Origin: an uncultured bacterium
GTDB lineage: Bacteria > DRYD01
DNA length: 9,853 nt
NCBI GenBank assembly: GCA_937927985.1
Contig: CALFWH010000097.1
Location: forward strand, 1-9,853
Direction of reading: 5' to 3'
Below are positions 7,070 through 9,853 of the stretch, one piece after another. The notes under the pieces were generated by a model. It saw only the letters and a list, made by a program, of their open reading frames with translations. It made no database searches and was not told the origin of the DNA. Numbering within the stretch: the first letter of the stretch is position 1; the number at the start of each line of letters is the position of its first letter. Position numbers and translations under genes: made by a program.

Positions 7070-7161
7070 GGAGAGGTGGCCGAGTGGTCGAAGGCACTCG
7101 CCTGCTAAGCGAGCGTGTCGCTTAATAGGCGACACCACGGGTTCGAATCCCGTCCTCTCCG
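7070..7161 (+). tRNA. tRNA-Ser (anticodon GCU, decodes AGC/AGU)
   Basis: The acceptor stem GGAGAGG (7070-7076) pairs with CCTCTCC (7154-7160), with discriminator G at 7161. The anticodon stem CTCGC/GCGAG (7097-7101 with 7109-7113) encloses the loop CTGCTAA with GCT at 7104-7106. A long variable arm (GTGTCGC paired with GCGACAC), typical of serine tRNAs, and a GGTTCGAATCC T-arm follow. CCA is not encoded. The next gene's Shine-Dalgarno site begins 7 nt after the discriminator, so the tRNA and ybaB are likely on one transcript. Confidence 0.97.
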
Positions 7162-7178
7162 CTTCCTAGGAGGTTAAA

Positions 7179-7478
7179 ATGCAATTCAATAAATCCCTTC
7201 TTAATCAAGTCCAAAATATGATGCAAAAAATGCAAAAAGAAATGTCCCAAATGAAATTCGAAGGCACATCTGGAAATGGAAAAGTTACAGTCGTATCCAA
7301 TGGATTACAAGAAATCTTATCCATAAAAATTGATCCAGAATTGATGAAAGAGGATCCTACTTTACTAGAAGACTTAATTCTAGTAGCTGTCAATCAAGCT
7401 TTAAATAAATCAAAAGAAGCAGGTAATAACACCATTGCACAAATGATGGCTAACATGAACCTACCTAATATATTCTAA
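7179..7478 (+). CDS. ybaB: YbaB/EbfC family nucleoid-associated protein
   Basis: The 99-residue protein is the usual YbaB/EbfC length. These small dimers bind DNA and are found on the nucleoid, often encoded between dnaX and recR. The N-terminal helix is rich in Met, Gln and Lys (NMMQKMQKEMSQMKFEG, from residue 13). It is followed by the family strands GNGKVTVVSNG and EILSIKIDPELM, then a C-terminal helix DLILVAVNQALNKSKE and a Met-rich end. The AGGAGG site at 7168-7173 is ideally spaced. The genomic setting is unusual: tRNA-Ser lies upstream and lpxC downstream, with no dnaX or recR in view. The stop TAA overlaps the lpxC start as TAATG. Confidence 0.93.
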   Translation: MQFNKSLLNQVQNMMQKMQKEMSQMKFEGTSGNGKVTVVSNGLQEILSIKIDPELMKEDPTLLEDLILVAVNQALNKSKEAGNNTIAQMMANMNLPNIF

Positions 7479-8272
7479 TGCAAAGTAAAACAATAAAAGA
7501 AAAAATTAAAATTCAAGGCAAAGGAATTCATACTAATTTAAATTCGAAAGTTTTTCTTCACCCCCATAACAATAAAATAGAATTTTTTGTAAAAAAAAAA
7601 TTAATAAAAATAAATCCTTTTATAATATCAAATACTCAAGGCAGTACCGATTTACCAGGCTTAAAAACTATAGAACATCTATTAGCATCACTATTCATTA
7701 ACAAAATAGACAATATCTTAATAGAAGTAATAGGTCCAGAAATACCCATTTTAGACGGTTCAATCAAAGTATTTAATCAACTTCTTCAAAATAATACCAC
7801 AGAATTACCTCAAAAAGCAGAAGTCTTTCAAATATTATACCCTCTAGTTGATCAAAATAATCCCCCTTTTTACTTTATAAATACATCAGATACACTTGAA
7901 GTATACTGCTTATTACAAGATCCAAAAAGAAAAACTAAAACTCTATTTTACTGGAACGAATATTCCGAAATTATACCAGCTAAAACCTATGGATACTTTC
8001 AAGATTTTTATATATTTGAAAAATTAAATTTAGGTAAAGGAAGTAATTATTTTAATACGAATATTTTAAGTTTGTACAAAAATACTCATAATATTTACGA
8101 GCTTAATTATCATAAAATAATAGATTTTTTAGGAGATATATACACAACTAACATTCCTTATATAAAAGGATTTTTTTTTCTTTACAATCCAAATCATACT
8201 ATAAATAATCAAATAGCAAAACTTATATATGGTATTTACAAAAATTTGGAAGGAGGTTTAAAAGTATGCTAA
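7478..8272 (+). CDS. lpxC: UDP-3-O-acyl-N-acetylglucosamine deacetylase (lipid A synthesis), compact form
   Basis: LpxC removes acetate from UDP-3-O-acyl-GlcNAc, the committed step of lipid A synthesis in the cytoplasm. The 264-residue product keeps the zinc and catalytic residues. E66-H67 are in KTIEHLLASL, H212 and D216 in YHKIIDFLGD (the HKxxD zinc motif, with K213), and H240 in NPNHTINNQI, where the catalytic base sits in E. coli LpxC. The substrate-loop motifs GPEIPILDGS (86-95) and AKTYGYFQD (168-176) are also present. It is about 40 residues shorter than E. coli LpxC, with the loss mostly in the first domain before EHLL and at the C-terminus. The start has no Shine-Dalgarno site and shares an A with the ybaB stop (TAATG), implying translational coupling. 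The 3' end overlaps the next gene by 7 nt. The gene marks a diderm with lipid A. An LpxC-FabZ fusion is excluded by the length. Confidence 0.94.
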   Translation: MQSKTIKEKIKIQGKGIHTNLNSKVFLHPHNNKIEFFVKKKLIKINPFIISNTQGSTDLPGLKTIEHLLASLFINKIDNILIEVIGPEIPILDGSIKVFNQLLQNNTTELPQKAEVFQILYPLVDQNNPPFYFINTSDTLEVYCLLQDPKRKTKTLFYWNEYSEIIPAKTYGYFQDFYIFEKLNLGKGSNYFNTNILSLYKNTHNIYELNYHKIIDFLGDIYTTNIPYIKGFFFLYNPNHTINNQIAKLIYGIYKNLEGGLKVC

Positions 8273-9853
8273 AAACTTTCTTCGATATAGAAACTTTGCT
8301 TCATCCCAAAAGTATAGCCATAGTAGGTTTATCTAGTAATCCAGAACATATAAGTTATTCTTTACTTCAAAATATAGTAGATTATGGATATGAGGGATTA
8401 GTATATCCTATAAATCCTAAAATGAAAGCAATAAAGGGATTAAAAGTTTATCCCAAAATAACAGATATTCCAGAAATAGTTGATTTAGCTATAATAATAC
8501 TAAAACCAGATATTGCTTTAGAAACTTTGGAACAAGCAGCAAAAATGGGGATAAAAAATTTCATAATAATAGCAAGTGGTTTTGCAGAAACTGGCTCAAT
8601 AGAAGAAGATAAAAAAATACTAGAATTGACAGAAAAATATAACCTAACAGTTTTAGGTCCTAATTGTGTAGGTATAATAAATACTTATTACAATTTAAAT
8701 GCTACTTTTGGGGTAAAAGGTATGCCCCCAAAAGGAGGAGTATCCATAATATCCCAAAGTGGCGGATTCTCTATAATAGTCACCAAATATCTTCAAAAAA
8801 ATTATTCAGGAATCAGTAAATTAATAAGTGTTGGTAACAAGACAGTATTACAAGAAAATCACTTTTTAGGGTATTTAGCTAATGATCCAACAACAAAAGT
8901 AATATCTCTATACGTGGAAGACATAAAGAATTTTAAAGATTTTGAAGAAGCAACTTATAAACTATTAAAAGTAAACAAACCAATTATAGTATTTAAAGGA
9001 GGTACTACTGACGAAGGAGGTAAAGCTTCAGCTTCCCATACAGCAGCAATGACAAAAAAAATTGACTATTACAAAGCCTTATTCGACAAAACTGGATGTA
9101 TACAAGTGGAAACAATTCAAGAAATGCAATTTTTATTACTAACCATAGAAAAAAACCCCGATTTTCTAAAACAATCAGGTAAAAGAGTATTGATTTTAAG
9201 CAATTGTGGAGGATGTGGAGTTATAAACACAGATTTTGCAATAAAAAATAATTTAGAAGTAAATGAATCATCAGAAAATCTAAAAGAAGAATTAAGTAAA
9301 GTACTACCTTCAGCAGCAGCAATAAACAATCCCATAGATATGGTAGGAGATGCAGATCACATAAGACTGCAAAAAACTCTGGATATATTAATCAAATTTA
9401 AAAAAGAATATGATTACTTAATAATAAACGTAACCCAACAAGCTGTTATCAACATGGAAGAAATAAGTAAGGTTATTTATCAATATTCAAATATATTTAA
9501 AAACGAAGGGATAAACGCTTTAGTATGCGCTTTTGGATTAGATATAAGCCAAAAAGAATACAACTACTTACATTTATCAAATATACCCATATTTACCTAT
9601 CCTGACGAATTAACTAAAACCTTGTTTTATATAAATAATTATAACAAAAACCGAAATCTCATACTTTCTTTAAGGACAGATTTTCAGGTTGAAGATTTAC
9701 AAATAGATTGGCAAGCAATATCTAGTATAGTAAAATCTGATCCTAAAATAAATGGTTTCTTAAGCCCATTGTCAGTTATAGAAATACTTAAACTAATGAA
9801 AATAAATATCCCACAAACGAAAAAATACAACGAAAATATTAATATAGATTTTC
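8266..9853 (+). CDS. ADP-forming acyl-CoA (acetate-CoA) synthetase, alpha-beta fusion (3' end cut)
   Basis: The frame is open for 529 codons from the ATG at 8266 to the window end. The AAGGAGGT site (8249-8256), inside the end of lpxC, sets the start. The protein belongs to the NDP-forming acyl-CoA synthetases, which convert acyl-CoA, ADP and phosphate to acid, CoA and ATP. A CoA-binding domain opens with HPKSIAIVGLS (13-23) and contains IIASGFAE and GPNCVGI (131-137). The ligase part has SIISQSGGF and LYVEDI. The phosphoaccepting histidine is H258 in KASASHTAAM, and NNPIDMVGDAD (354-364) is in the second ligase domain. The last visible residues, LSPLSVIEILKLMKINIP (from 499), match the start of the ATP-grasp beta domain, so alpha and beta appear fused in the Acd/Pat style. 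A C-terminal GNAT domain, as in protein acetyltransferase PatZ, cannot be excluded. Most likely role: energy conservation from acetyl-CoA or another acyl-CoA. Confidence 0.92.
   Translation, partial: MLKTFFDIETLLHPKSIAIVGLSSNPEHISYSLLQNIVDYGYEGLVYPINPKMKAIKGLKVYPKITDIPEIVDLAIIILKPDIALETLEQAAKMGIKNFIIIASGFAETGSIEEDKKILELTEKYNLTVLGPNCVGIINTYYNLNATFGVKGMPPKGGVSIISQSGGFSIIVTKYLQKNYSGISKLISVGNKTVLQENHFLGYLANDPTTKVISLYVEDIKNFKDFEEATYKLLKVNKPIIVFKGGTTDEGGKASASHTAAMTKKIDYYKALFDKTGCIQVETIQEMQFLLLTIEKNPDFLKQSGKRVLILSNCGGCGVINTDFAIKNNLEVNESSENLKEELSKVLPSAAAINNPIDMVGDADHIRLQKTLDILIKFKKEYDYLIINVTQQAVINMEEISKVIYQYSNIFKNEGINALVCAFGLDISQKEYNYLHLSNIPIFTYPDELTKTLFYINNYNKNRNLILSLRTDFQVEDLQIDWQAISSIVKSDPKINGFLSPLSVIEILKLMKINIPQTKKYNENINIDF

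Noticed and set aside
7010..7161. tRNA-Ser as an integration site for the neighbouring broken cassette
   Set aside because: The cassette lies on the 5' side of the tRNA, no copy of the tRNA 3' end is seen at the left edge near 4713-4883, and no integrase is present.

Overview
The window is AT-rich DNA from a diderm (lipid A-making) bacterium. It carries an LpxC-type deacetylase, a prepilin-type N-terminus and ordinary bacterial housekeeping genes (DnaE, RNase E/G, ribosomal protein L27, SucD, YbaB, tRNA-Ser). An ADP-forming acyl-CoA synthetase next to genes of this kind suggests that it conserves energy from acyl-CoA thioesters, as many anaerobes and fermenters do. I cannot name the phylum from sequence reading alone.

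Left block (1-4712, all minus strand, read right to left): sucD, rpmA, an RNase E/G gene, a membrane-anchored trypsin-like protease, and the 5' end of dnaE, which runs off the window. Gaps are 47, 48, 17 and 4 nt, so this is probably one transcription unit. Two usual partners are missing: no sucC lies beside sucD, and no rplU (L21) lies beside rpmA. A terminator-like hairpin reading leftward (about 4757-4789) lies just upstream of sucD.

Middle block (4884-7009, plus strand): a compact three-gene cassette, all of it broken. First is a type IV pilin/pseudopilin-like gene with an in-frame TAA at codon 28. It overlaps (ATGA) a second gene with a frameshift and an in-frame TAA. The third gene has a frameshift near its 3' end. 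Once restored on paper, genes two and three are paralogues ending in the same module: a DYK-R-x-x-EGKT motif followed by a glycine-zipper hydrophobic segment. That pattern suggests membrane-inserting, secreted, bacteriocin- or toxin-like proteins. All four lesions fall in this 2.1 kb, while every flanking gene is intact. This points to a decaying accessory cassette, or less likely to recoding or local sequence errors. It is the most novel part of the window.

Right block (7070-9853, plus strand): tRNA-Ser(GCU), then ybaB, lpxC and an ADP-forming acyl-CoA synthetase that is cut by the window end. The genes are tightly packed: the ybaB Shine-Dalgarno site starts 7 nt after the tRNA, ybaB and lpxC share a TAATG, and lpxC overlaps the synthetase by 7 nt. 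The window therefore holds two members of the NDP-forming acyl-CoA synthetase superfamily (SucD and this protein) on opposite sides of the broken cassette.
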